Source: Fidelibacterota bacterium
GTDB taxonomy: Bacteria > Fidelibacterota > Marinisomatia > SCGC-AAA003-L08 > D37C17
DNA length: 13,038 bases
NCBI GenBank assembly: GCA_018671635.1
Contig: JABHHG010000073.1
Span: forward strand, 1-13,038
Direction: 5' to 3'
The position numbers and the translations under genes are program-made. Below the pieces are notes generated by a model. That model worked only from the letters and a program-made list of their open reading frames with translations. It did not search any database and had not been told where the DNA came from. This document shows positions 1 to 7,043 of this stretch, one piece after another (the stretch's first letter is position 1; the number at the start of each line of letters is the position of its first letter).

Positions 1-933
1 ACATCAATTTTCAACGCAAACGGCACAACATGGGGTTTTGCTGGCGGAACTGATAATGATGTGGTAAACATGATGTGGGGTAATGGTAGCATGGGAGTTA
101 CTTTTGGCTTAGGTATGACACCTGAAGTAGCTGCAATGGATGCGAGGCCTGGATCAGCTGCATCACCTGATTGGGTAGCAGCCAGTGATGATTATATGGC
201 TGATACAATGAATTGTGGTGATGGTACTGAAGAATGTGGTAATCAAGTTGGTACTGCTGAAGTAGGTACTGCAGCAGGCGATGGAACAGATGCAATGCCT
301 CTAGTTGCTGCCGCAACTGACTTCAGTGTTGGTTTTGGTATGCCGCTTGCAGGTATGGACTTCGGTTTTACCTATGATGGTGATAATGTAGGTGTAAACC
401 TTAGACGTGCTCAAAATGTATGGCTTTGGGATACAATGCTTATCAACTTCGGTATGACTATGGAAGATGTAGATGCGGGACAGGCTTCAGGTATGAATTT
501 TGGAGCAAACTTCTATTCAAATACATCATACGATAGCGGTACCAATGGCCTGTTTGCACTTGGTTTTGGCTTTAATGATGCTGGAATAATTGCTGCTAAT
601 GATACCAAGGACTGCGGTGATGCTGGTAATGCAACATGTGACCCTGCTGCTGTAATAGGCCTCAACTGGAACTTTGCCGTTGAATCTGCAATGACTGATT
701 GGGCTACAGCACGTATTGGCTACTCACATGGTTATAATTTCGCGGGTGATGTTACTGGTGGTGCTGATGGTGGTGGATTTACTATTGGCCTTGGCTTTAA
801 TTACGGCTCATTTAATCTTGACATGGCATTAGACAATGGAAATATGTTCAATGATCCTGTTAAATATATGACAGGTAGAAATTCTGATGATTCTCCATTA
901 GGTGCTGGTTGGACTATAAGCTACGCTTGGTAA
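1..933 (+). CDS. Probable outer-membrane beta-barrel protein, C-terminal part (5' end outside window)
   Basis: The reading frame is open from base 1, so the gene starts upstream of the window; the GTG at 61 is an internal codon, not the start. About 310 residues are visible. They alternate short amphipathic strands, such as FTIGLGFNYGSFNLDMAL near the end, with Gly/Asp/Asn-rich loops, and the chain ends in ISYAW. A terminal aromatic residue in a last beta-strand is the usual BAM-recognition signature of outer-membrane proteins, so I infer a porin-like or OmpA-like barrel. No specific family is recognised. The protein is strongly acidic, with only about two lysines in the visible part. It is methionine-rich and carries two close cysteine pairs (C-x6-C and C-x7-C) in loop-like segments, which is unusual for such barrels. 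Codons are GGT/GAT/GCT-rich and the gene is less AT-rich than its neighbours, as expected for a highly expressed protein. A strong terminator follows directly. Confidence 0.7.
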   Translation, partial: TSIFNANGTTWGFAGGTDNDVVNMMWGNGSMGVTFGLGMTPEVAAMDARPGSAASPDWVAASDDYMADTMNCGDGTEECGNQVGTAEVGTAAGDGTDAMPLVAAATDFSVGFGMPLAGMDFGFTYDGDNVGVNLRRAQNVWLWDTMLINFGMTMEDVDAGQASGMNFGANFYSNTSYDSGTNGLFALGFGFNDAGIIAANDTKDCGDAGNATCDPAAVIGLNWNFAVESAMTDWATARIGYSHGYNFAGDVTGGADGGGFTIGLGFNYGSFNLDMALDNGNMFNDPVKYMTGRNSDDSPLGAGWTISYAW

Positions 934-963
934 TCAATAACTGATACCAATTTTCAAGTGATT

Positions 964-995
964 AAAACAGCCTCGGTTTCCGGGGCTGTTTTTTT
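964..995 (+). terminator. Rho-independent terminator after the outer-membrane protein gene
   Basis: Bases 964-976 pair with 980-992 to give a 13-bp stem (core AAAACAGCC / GGCTGTTTT, one G-T wobble in the upper part) around a three-base TTT loop. A run of seven T follows at 989-995. It lies 31 bases after the stop of the barrel gene and separates it from the symporter gene. This is the only clear intrinsic terminator I see in the window. Confidence 0.9.
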
Positions 996-996
996 A

Positions 997-1026
997 TTGG
1001 TCATCCCCACCCATCGCATTTAATTT
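997..1026 (+). promoter_or_regulatory. Weak sigma70-like promoter candidate for the symporter gene
   Basis: TTGGTC at 997-1002 and TAATTT at 1021-1026 are separated by 18 bases, and each matches the sigma70 consensus at about four of six positions. The symporter needs its own start because a strong terminator lies just upstream, so a promoter somewhere in 996-1056 is expected. The exact boxes are a guess. A possible ribosome-binding AAGG sits at 1041-1044, rather far from the ATG at 1057. Confidence 0.25.
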
Positions 1027-1056
1027 ATACCAACCAACTTAAGGTAAATACAGCTC

Positions 1057-2307
1057 ATGACTTCACTCAAACTACACTGGCAAATACTTATTGCAATGGC
1101 TATTGGCATTGTAATTGGAGGACTATTTCAATACTCGGGTACTGACCTATCAGAAAGCAATACATATGCTTTTATCACCGCTTTAGGAACCATCTTTGTT
1201 CGATTGCTCAAAATGATTATTGTACCCCTCATATTTACATCCATCATCACAGGGGTATCAGGTATTGGTGATGGCGCCAAACTAGGTAGATTGGGTGTTA
1301 AAACACTCTTATACTATATTACCACAAGCCTATTTGCCATTGTTATTGGACTTACCCTAACAAACTTAATTCAACCGGGTATAGGCGTTAACTTACCCAC
1401 TGCAGACTCATTTGATGCATCCAAATTAAATACACCAGGTTCTCCTGCAGAAATTCTTATTCGTATGATTCCGTTGAATCCCATTTCTGCGGCGGCAAAA
1501 GGTGATATGTTGGGCCTCATATTCTTTGCCATCTTTTTAGGTGCAGCCATTACCCAATTAAAAGGTGAACATAAATCACAATTGACCTCTTTCTTTGATT
1601 CCCTTTTCCAAGCAATTATGCGAATGACTGAAATAATAATCAAACTTGCACCCATTGGTGTGCTAGGACTCATTACCAAAACAGTGGCCACCTCAGGATT
1701 TGAGATGTTTGCTGCTGTGGGCATATATATGCTCACCATCGCAACAGGGTTAAGTATTCATATCCTTGTTGTACTTCCACTTATATTTTTCTTACTTACC
1801 CGAGTTAATCCCATCATTCATTTTAAAGCCATGGCATCTGCAATGGCTACGGCCTTTTCTACCTCATCATCCAGTGCAACATTGCCCGTAACCATGCGAT
1901 GTGTGCGAGAAAATGCAGGTGTCTCCAATGAGACGTCCAGCTTTGTTCTCCCTATGGGTGCAACCGTAAATATGGATGGTACCGCCCTATACGAATGTGC
2001 CGGCGTAATTTTTATTAGCCAAGTTTTGGGAGTTGACCTAACCATGACCCAGCAATTTACAATCGTAATTACTGCATTATTAGCATCAATTGGTGCAGCA
2101 GGGATTCCCAGTGCGGGACTTGTGATGATATTTATTGTGACTCAAGCTGTGGGATTTGATGATGCTGATGTAGCCATCATAATAGGTACCATGCTTGCAG
2201 TTGATCGACCTTTAGATATGTTCAGAACTATGGTAAATATTACCAGTGATAGTATCGGCGCTGCAGTGATTGCACATTCAGAAGGTGAAAAACTCTATAA
2301 CAGCTAA
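1057..2307 (+). CDS. Dicarboxylate/acidic amino acid:cation symporter (DAACS family)
   Basis: This 416-residue inner-membrane protein belongs to the GltP/GltPh/DctA family and should import glutamate, aspartate or C4-dicarboxylates with Na+ or H+. Family hallmarks are in order. The hairpin-1 serine-rich stretch at residues 268-273 is followed by ATLPVTMR. NMDGT in TM7 spans 305-309. Hairpin-2 GIPSAG spans 349-354. The TM8 motif starts VDRPLDMFR at 382-390 with Asn394 and Asp398. By alignment to GltPh, Asp387, Arg390, Asn394 and Asp398 correspond to Asp394, Arg397, Asn401 and Asp405. The retained arginine favours an acidic substrate over a neutral one. Length is typical of the bacterial family. 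The ATG at 1057 gives a normal N-terminus that runs straight into TM1. The stop overlaps the stop of menH on the other strand by four bases. Whether the substrate is an amino acid or a dicarboxylate, and which ion drives it, cannot be decided here. Confidence 0.93.
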   Translation: MTSLKLHWQILIAMAIGIVIGGLFQYSGTDLSESNTYAFITALGTIFVRLLKMIIVPLIFTSIITGVSGIGDGAKLGRLGVKTLLYYITTSLFAIVIGLTLTNLIQPGIGVNLPTADSFDASKLNTPGSPAEILIRMIPLNPISAAAKGDMLGLIFFAIFLGAAITQLKGEHKSQLTSFFDSLFQAIMRMTEIIIKLAPIGVLGLITKTVATSGFEMFAAVGIYMLTIATGLSIHILVVLPLIFFLLTRVNPIIHFKAMASAMATAFSTSSSSATLPVTMRCVRENAGVSNETSSFVLPMGATVNMDGTALYECAGVIFISQVLGVDLTMTQQFTIVITALLASIGAAGIPSAGLVMIFIVTQAVGFDDADVAIIIGTMLAVDRPLDMFRTMVNITSDSIGAAVIAHSEGEKLYNS

Positions 2308-3107
2308 GATTGTAAAAATGATTTAATGGATTCAATAAATTGTATCGGTTGTTCCAAATGAATATTATGCCCACAGTTTGATATATTTACCCATTTACAA
2401 TCTGGAATTTCATGCAAACATTCTGTAGCAATTCTACAATATGTAGAATCTTCACTACCTGTGATTAACATGCTGGATGATTCTAAATTTTTAAGTTTGC
2501 CCCAAAGTGATGGCATCTTTCCCGCGCCTAAAAACTGTAATGATAACGAGAGTTGCTCTGGATTTTTACTTAATCGAATTCTATTCTGAACTTCCCACCC
2601 ATTTAAATTTCTTTCCTTCTGATTTATAAATAATTGATTATCATTCCACTCTTTTACAAAAGTTTGATAGTCATTCATAATATTATCACAATTTAAATTG
2701 TCTTTCTCAACTCTCTTCTTTCGCTCAGCTTCATCTCTCATTCCGGGACTTGAACTTTCAAGAATCAATCTGTTTACCATTTGAGTATATTCACATGCAA
2801 ATGAGAGCGCCAATCGTCCACCCATTGAATAACCATATAAATTTAAATCATTAATTTTTAGTTGATCTAAAATAGACTTAAAATCGTTATTCCAATCTTG
2901 AAATGAATAATTATCAACTTCTTTAAAGTGGCTTTGTCCATGACCAGGGAGATCAATCAAAATAATGGGCACCTCAAACTGTGAAACTAAATCATTCCAA
3001 TTTTCTATCGAACCCAAAAATCCATGAAGAAAAAAAAGGGGAGTCCCATTTTTTGCATCCCCAATAATTTTTACATTATAATCTACATTTTCTGTGGAGA
3101 TAATCAC
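2304..3107 (-). CDS. menH: 2-succinyl-6-hydroxy-2,4-cyclohexadiene-1-carboxylate synthase (MenH)
   Basis: This 267-residue alpha/beta-hydrolase is predicted to eliminate pyruvate from SEPHCHC to form SHCHC in cytoplasmic menaquinone synthesis. The catalytic triad can be read: nucleophile Ser94 in GYSMGG, Asp220 in GSED, and His247 in NCGHNIHLEQP, a segment that resembles the GHN region of E. coli MenH. The oxyanion segment HGFLGS (28-33) and PGHGQS (54-59) are present. Alpha/beta-hydrolases are easily misassigned on fold alone; here the position right behind menD, with a four-base overlap, makes MenH much more likely than a generic esterase. The start is GTG at 3107, inside a GTGA overlap with the menD stop. 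No Shine-Dalgarno is visible, which suggests translational coupling to menD. It is the last gene of the menF-menD-menH run and collides end to end with the symporter gene. The sequence is Asn/Lys/Ile-rich, reflecting high AT content. Confidence 0.9.
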   Translation of the reverse strand: MIISTENVDYNVKIIGDAKNGTPLFFLHGFLGSIENWNDLVSQFEVPIILIDLPGHGQSHFKEVDNYSFQDWNNDFKSILDQLKINDLNLYGYSMGGRLALSFACEYTQMVNRLILESSSPGMRDEAERKKRVEKDNLNCDNIMNDYQTFVKEWNDNQLFINQKERNLNGWEVQNRIRLSKNPEQLSLSLQFLGAGKMPSLWGKLKNLESSSMLITGSEDSTYCRIATECLHEIPDCKWVNISNCGHNIHLEQPIQFIESIKSFLQS

Positions 3108-4795
3108 GAGAGTTTCAATTGCTTCAATGCAGTTGAAATTGACCGATGATAATTCACATTATCTTCAATTTCTATAATTGCCTCAATAATGTTAATGCCA
3201 TTATAATTTGTATTTTCAGTTAACGCATTTTTTAATAATTGAATTGAATCAACCTTGGTATAATTACAATTATATAATTTTGCCACATGGGAAAAATCTA
3301 AATCATGAGTTGTTGACCAGAATTCATCAAATTCCTTCCCCTTCTCCTCAGCAATAGGAAGAAATGAAAATATTCCACCTCCGCCATTATTTACTACGAC
3401 AATGGTTAAATTTATATCATTTCTGGATGAGGCTAATAATCCATTCATATCATGATAAAAACTTAAATCACCAATTAATAGTAGTGTGTTCCCATCTGAT
3501 TTTGACGCCACACCCAATGCGGATGATACGATGCCATCAATACCACTAGCACCACGATTTGAAAATGTATGAATATTTTTATCTGAGGCGGAAACAAACA
3601 TATCCACATCTCGAATTGGCATTGAATTACCAATGAAAAAACTATCTCCATCATTCAAGCTCTCAAAGCAAGTTTTTGCTATAGCCCCTTCAAACCAAGA
3701 ATCTACATGATTCTCTATAATAGTATTTTTAACTTTTGAATCTAATTCAATTATTTTATTTTTCCATCCAGAATCAATAGGATTAGTTTTTGATTTAATA
3801 ATTTTAATTGCAGATTCAATTTTCTCACTCAATACTAAATTGCAATCATCATTGAATCGCCCACAAGAATCAATCAATATAGAAAGCTTATTCCACTCAT
3901 CTAATTTTTCGCATAAGCGTTTTGAAACTGGTTTTTGACCTATTCTGATTACTAAATCTGGAGAAATATTCTGCAATTTTAAAAAATGGTCATATGAACT
4001 TATGATGTTAGGATGTCTTTCTCCATAACGTATTTGAGATAATGGATCTGCAAAAATAGGCGCATTCAAATAGGTTGATAATTCAAAAATGGGTTCGGTA
4101 TTAAAACCAACGGGGAGTCTTCCACAGACAATAAGGGGGAAGTTAGATTCGGGAATTTCAATTTCTGGTTCAACTGCTACAGATAGTGGAAACTGTTTGG
4201 TTGATTCAATTTTGTGATTTTCTTTAGTTCGAAGAGATGAATACAATGGTTCTTCAAATGGAATATTAAGATGAATCGGCCCTTGTGGACTCACCAATTC
4301 ATTATTCCAATTCATCCCTGTGGCTAATTGTAAAGCATTATGAATTGAGGAATCTAATCCATTCATTTCAGTTAAAGGTAAACCTACATCCTTTGAACTG
4401 CGAACATAATATCCATAAATATCTTTTTGAACAATGGTTTGATTTGCGCCCGTGCCAATTAAATTAGCCGGTCTATCTGCAGTTAAAATAATAAGCGGAA
4501 CCCTACTCTGACTGGCCTCAATTACCGCCGGCAAAAAATTTGCCGTAGCTGTACCAGAAGTGCTTAACACTGCCACTGGTTTTTGAGTTTCGAGAGCCAC
4601 ACCTAATGCAAAAAATGCTCCAGATCGCTCATCTACATGGCTAATACATTCAAATTTTCCATGTTGAAGAAAGGCCAATGTTAGGGGGGTGTTTCGAGAC
4701 CCTGGAGAAATGCAAACGGTTTTGACACCAAAATTATAAAGCTGACTAACAATTCTACAACTCCATTTATAATTTAGATCAGCTTTTTCTGACAT
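3104..4795 (-). CDS. menD: SEPHCHC synthase (MenD), ThDP-dependent
   Basis: This 563-residue protein is of usual MenD length. It is predicted to use thiamine diphosphate and Mg2+ to decarboxylate 2-oxoglutarate and add the succinyl-semialdehyde unit to isochorismate. The N-terminal pyrimidine-binding domain has SPGSRNTPL at 30-38, the cofactor-activating Glu56 in HVDERSGA, TSGTA at 79-83, ADRP at 106-109 and GANQT at 116-120. The C-terminal diphosphate-binding domain has GNSMPIRD at 389-396, NRGASGIDG at 413-421 and the metal/ThDP motif GDLSFYHD at 442-449, closed by Asn469-Asn470. These are MenD-specific and separate it from acetolactate synthase or pyruvate decarboxylase. ATG at 4795 lies two bases after the menF stop, and its own stop overlaps the menH start. 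Everything expected for activity appears intact. The central domain (about 190-370) is the most diverged and AT-rich part. Confidence 0.97.
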   Translation of the reverse strand: MSEKADLNYKWSCRIVSQLYNFGVKTVCISPGSRNTPLTLAFLQHGKFECISHVDERSGAFFALGVALETQKPVAVLSTSGTATANFLPAVIEASQSRVPLIILTADRPANLIGTGANQTIVQKDIYGYYVRSSKDVGLPLTEMNGLDSSIHNALQLATGMNWNNELVSPQGPIHLNIPFEEPLYSSLRTKENHKIESTKQFPLSVAVEPEIEIPESNFPLIVCGRLPVGFNTEPIFELSTYLNAPIFADPLSQIRYGERHPNIISSYDHFLKLQNISPDLVIRIGQKPVSKRLCEKLDEWNKLSILIDSCGRFNDDCNLVLSEKIESAIKIIKSKTNPIDSGWKNKIIELDSKVKNTIIENHVDSWFEGAIAKTCFESLNDGDSFFIGNSMPIRDVDMFVSASDKNIHTFSNRGASGIDGIVSSALGVASKSDGNTLLLIGDLSFYHDMNGLLASSRNDINLTIVVVNNGGGGIFSFLPIAEEKGKEFDEFWSTTHDLDFSHVAKLYNCNYTKVDSIQLLKNALTENTNYNGINIIEAIIEIEDNVNYHRSISTALKQLKLS

Positions 4796-4797
4796 TC

Positions 4798-6210
4798 TTA
4801 TTTTTGGCCACCCGAAAGTGCGGAAATAATAGGCTGAAGTTTCAACTCTGTTTCATGCCATTCTTGTTCAGGTAATGACTCTGAAACAATGCCACCTCCC
4901 ACAAAAATATGGGCCTCTTCATTCTTAACTAAGGCCGAACGCAATGCCACAAAAAAATCACCATTACCTTTGGGATCTATCCACCCCACTGGACCTGAAT
5001 ACCATCCTCTATCATGGGGTTCTAATTTCCCAATAACTTCCATGGCTCTTTTCAGAGGGGTGCCTGCAACCGCTGGAGTAGGATGCAATAATTTTACTAA
5101 ATCCAATATTTTTTCACCATTTTCTAATACTCCAGAAATTGGGGTTTTTAAATGTTGAACATTCTTTAACTTTAAAACTATTGGCTCATAGGGTATTTCT
5201 ATTTCAGGAATAATTGTTTCTAAACGACCCTTAATTTGTTCAATCACAAACCGATGTTCTTCTCTCTCTTTATGGCTATCAAAAAGAGTTTCAGCAAGGA
5301 GGCGATCTTCTTCCATATTTCTGCCACGGTCAATAGTTCCTGCTAATGCCTCCGTCGTAATTTCTTGACCATTTTTTCGGATGAGACGCTCTGGCGTTGC
5401 ACCAAAAAAGATTCCAGCTTTTGGAAAACTGAAGAAAAAATTGGTACATTTGGGATACATATTCCGCAGAACTTGTACCGCTGACACCACTGAAAACTCT
5501 TCTCCCACTTTCACCTGATGCGAACGAGAAATCACTACCTTCTCTAATTTTTCAGGGCGGATTTTCTCCAATACAGAATAGATGATTTCATCATATTCTT
5601 TACGATTCGGAATATCTTTAAACTTATCTATAGGTACATGTCGCAACGGGGGTAATGTTACTGGCAATCGTTTTTCGTAATGAGTGCAATTACGGCTAAA
5701 CTCACGTAATAGTGAATTGGGATTATCATTTTTGGTTACCATTTTAGAAATAGTGAGCCAACATCCATCCGGATTTAATGTGGCTAAACATTCTGGTAAA
5801 ATATAACATGCTCTGGGAAATTCTCCCCAAGTTTTGTCCGAATCTGATTGTGGATTAAAAGAATGCCCCCCTAAAAATCGAGGACCTACAAATGGATGAT
5901 TCGACACATGTATTGCTTGCTGAAAATAATTACTAATTTTTTCATTTAAACTATCAATGGATTCACCGTGGTCATCATTGATTTCCAACGTTTTACCTAA
6001 TCCAGCCAATGCAAAACCTTCTCGGGGTTGCTCCCAATATATACGACACGCATTTTTATCAGCGGGATGAGAAAGGAGGGGTAGCAAATCTCGTGCCTCG
6101 AATTGAAACGTATATGAAAATAAAATGGTCGTATCTTCAGCCTTCGCGCGCGCGATTGCATCCGTTAAGCCTATATTGAGATCAGTATGTGTTTGTGTAT
6201 CTGTAATCAT
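4798..6210 (-). CDS. menF: Isochorismate synthase (MenF)
   Basis: This 470-residue chorismate-utilising enzyme is predicted to convert chorismate to isochorismate, the entry step into menaquinone. The poorly conserved N-terminal part (1-200) precedes the catalytic domain. That domain carries Lys224 in EKVVISR (the water-activating lysine position of MenF), FFGATPERL at 268-276, Glu287 in TTEALAGT (general acid position), HPTPAVAGTP at 376-385, GWYSGPVGWID at 402-412 and GGGIVSESLPEQEWHE at 438-453. The last holds glutamates at the usual Mg2+-ligand positions. Anthranilate and salicylate synthases share this fold, but direct linkage to menD and menH and the intact lysine support isochorismate synthase. 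The ATG at 6210 is preceded by a purine-rich GAAAGAAAA stretch. It is the first gene of the menFDH transcription unit and diverges from menG over a 119-base gap. Confidence 0.95.
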   Translation of the reverse strand: MITDTQTHTDLNIGLTDAIARAKAEDTTILFSYTFQFEARDLLPLLSHPADKNACRIYWEQPREGFALAGLGKTLEINDDHGESIDSLNEKISNYFQQAIHVSNHPFVGPRFLGGHSFNPQSDSDKTWGEFPRACYILPECLATLNPDGCWLTISKMVTKNDNPNSLLREFSRNCTHYEKRLPVTLPPLRHVPIDKFKDIPNRKEYDEIIYSVLEKIRPEKLEKVVISRSHQVKVGEEFSVVSAVQVLRNMYPKCTNFFFSFPKAGIFFGATPERLIRKNGQEITTEALAGTIDRGRNMEEDRLLAETLFDSHKEREEHRFVIEQIKGRLETIIPEIEIPYEPIVLKLKNVQHLKTPISGVLENGEKILDLVKLLHPTPAVAGTPLKRAMEVIGKLEPHDRGWYSGPVGWIDPKGNGDFFVALRSALVKNEEAHIFVGGGIVSESLPEQEWHETELKLQPIISALSGGQK

Positions 6211-6329
6211 TATTTTCTTTCAGGGGCGATAATTTACATCATTTTTATCCACTGACAAACGAATTGACAAAGTGAATATAGATGAAATTGTGTAAATTTT
6301 CCTCGTCGAAAAGGAAGCAATTATTTACC
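6211..6329. promoter_or_regulatory. Divergent promoter region between menF and menG
   Basis: This 119-base gap is the only place from which the two menaquinone transcription units can start. On the minus strand TTGTCA (6258-6253), a 16-base spacer and TAAATT (6236-6231) form a plausible promoter for menF. On the plus strand a perfect TTGACA lies at 6264-6269, but no good -10 box is seen at 16-18 bases; TATAGA at 6277-6282 and TGTAAA at 6291-6296 are off-spaced. The heptamer TGACAAA occurs twice, at 6253-6259 and 6265-6271, exactly 12 bases apart, overlapping both -35 candidates. AAGGAAG at 6311-6317 is the probable ribosome-binding site of menG. The region is real as a divergent intergenic gap; the individual boxes are uncertain. 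Confidence 0.4.
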
Positions 6330-7043
6330 ATGCCAGAGTTTACTCACACAGGAAATAAAAAAAAGCAATATGTTCAAGAAATGTTCGAAGAAGTTTCTCA
6401 TAAATATGACTTCATGAATCACCTCTTAAGCTTTGGGTTGGATTATTATTGGCGGAAAAAATTGGTCCAGTATTCAGAAGTTAATTCGGGACATAAAATT
6501 TTGGATGTTGCTACCGGTACTGGTGACGTGGCATTTGCGTTTCTCAAAAAACATGATGTGGAAATCATAGGTTTAGATTATGCTTTTAATATGGTAAAGA
6601 TTGCCAAATTTAAGGCTGAAAAATTTGGGCACTCAGATAAAACGCTTTTTGTTCAAGGCGATGGTGAATTACTTCCCTTTCCAAATGATTCATTTGACCG
6701 CCTTACTATCTCTTTTGGATTCAGAAATATTGGCCACTATGATACTGCACTTAAAGAATTTAAACGGGTATTAAAACCCGGTGGACAATTACTCATCCTT
6801 GAATTTTCTGAACCAAAATCTAAAATATTTAATGGATTATATCAGTTTTATTTTAAACATATTTTACCACGATTAGGTGCTCTTTTGTCTCGGGCAGATG
6901 CCTATCGCTACTTGCCAGAATCAGTTGAACACTTCCCTCCACGCGACGAAGTCTGCCACCTAATGATTGACAGTGGGTTTGAAAAAGCAGAATACTATGA
7001 CTTCACATTTGGGGTGTGTAGTATTTTTGTGGGTTATAATTAA
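6330..7043 (+). CDS. menG: Demethylmenaquinone C-methyltransferase (MenG/UbiE)
   Basis: This SAM-dependent methyltransferase is predicted to carry out the last menaquinone step, methylating demethylmenaquinone at the membrane surface. The first UbiE signature is present as KYDFMNHLLSFGLDYYWRK (residues 25-43). SAM motif I ILDVATGTGD spans 57-66, and acidic Asp83 follows beta-2. The second signature region holds FGFRN (129-133) and RVLKPGGQLLILEFSEP (146-162). YRYLPESVEHFPP near 192-204 matches the UbiE C-terminal region. I place the start at the ATG at 6330 (237 residues) rather than the in-frame ATG at 6282. The upstream 16 codons have no family counterpart, would run through the candidate promoter, and are followed by AAGGAAG ahead of 6330. 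The stop TAA overlaps the next ATG (TAATG), so the exporter behind it is probably co-translated. No ubiquinone genes are visible and men genes are adjacent, so menaquinone is the likely substrate. Confidence 0.93.
   Translation: MPEFTHTGNKKKQYVQEMFEEVSHKYDFMNHLLSFGLDYYWRKKLVQYSEVNSGHKILDVATGTGDVAFAFLKKHDVEIIGLDYAFNMVKIAKFKAEKFGHSDKTLFVQGDGELLPFPNDSFDRLTISFGFRNIGHYDTALKEFKRVLKPGGQLLILEFSEPKSKIFNGLYQFYFKHILPRLGALLSRADAYRYLPESVEHFPPRDEVCHLMIDSGFEKAEYYDFTFGVCSIFVGYN

Noticed and set aside
98..316. Gln/Leu/His-rich open frame on the - strand
   Set aside because: Its composition is the mirror of the Gly/Ala/Asp codons of the barrel gene, so it is a compositional shadow.
1371..1739. Open frame of 122 codons on the - strand
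   Set aside because: It lies wholly inside the symporter gene in antisense, with no family resemblance.
6282..6329. Upstream ATG extension of menG (16 codons)
   Set aside because: The extension has no counterpart in UbiE proteins, overlaps the promoter region, and an AAGGAAG site precedes the ATG at 6330.
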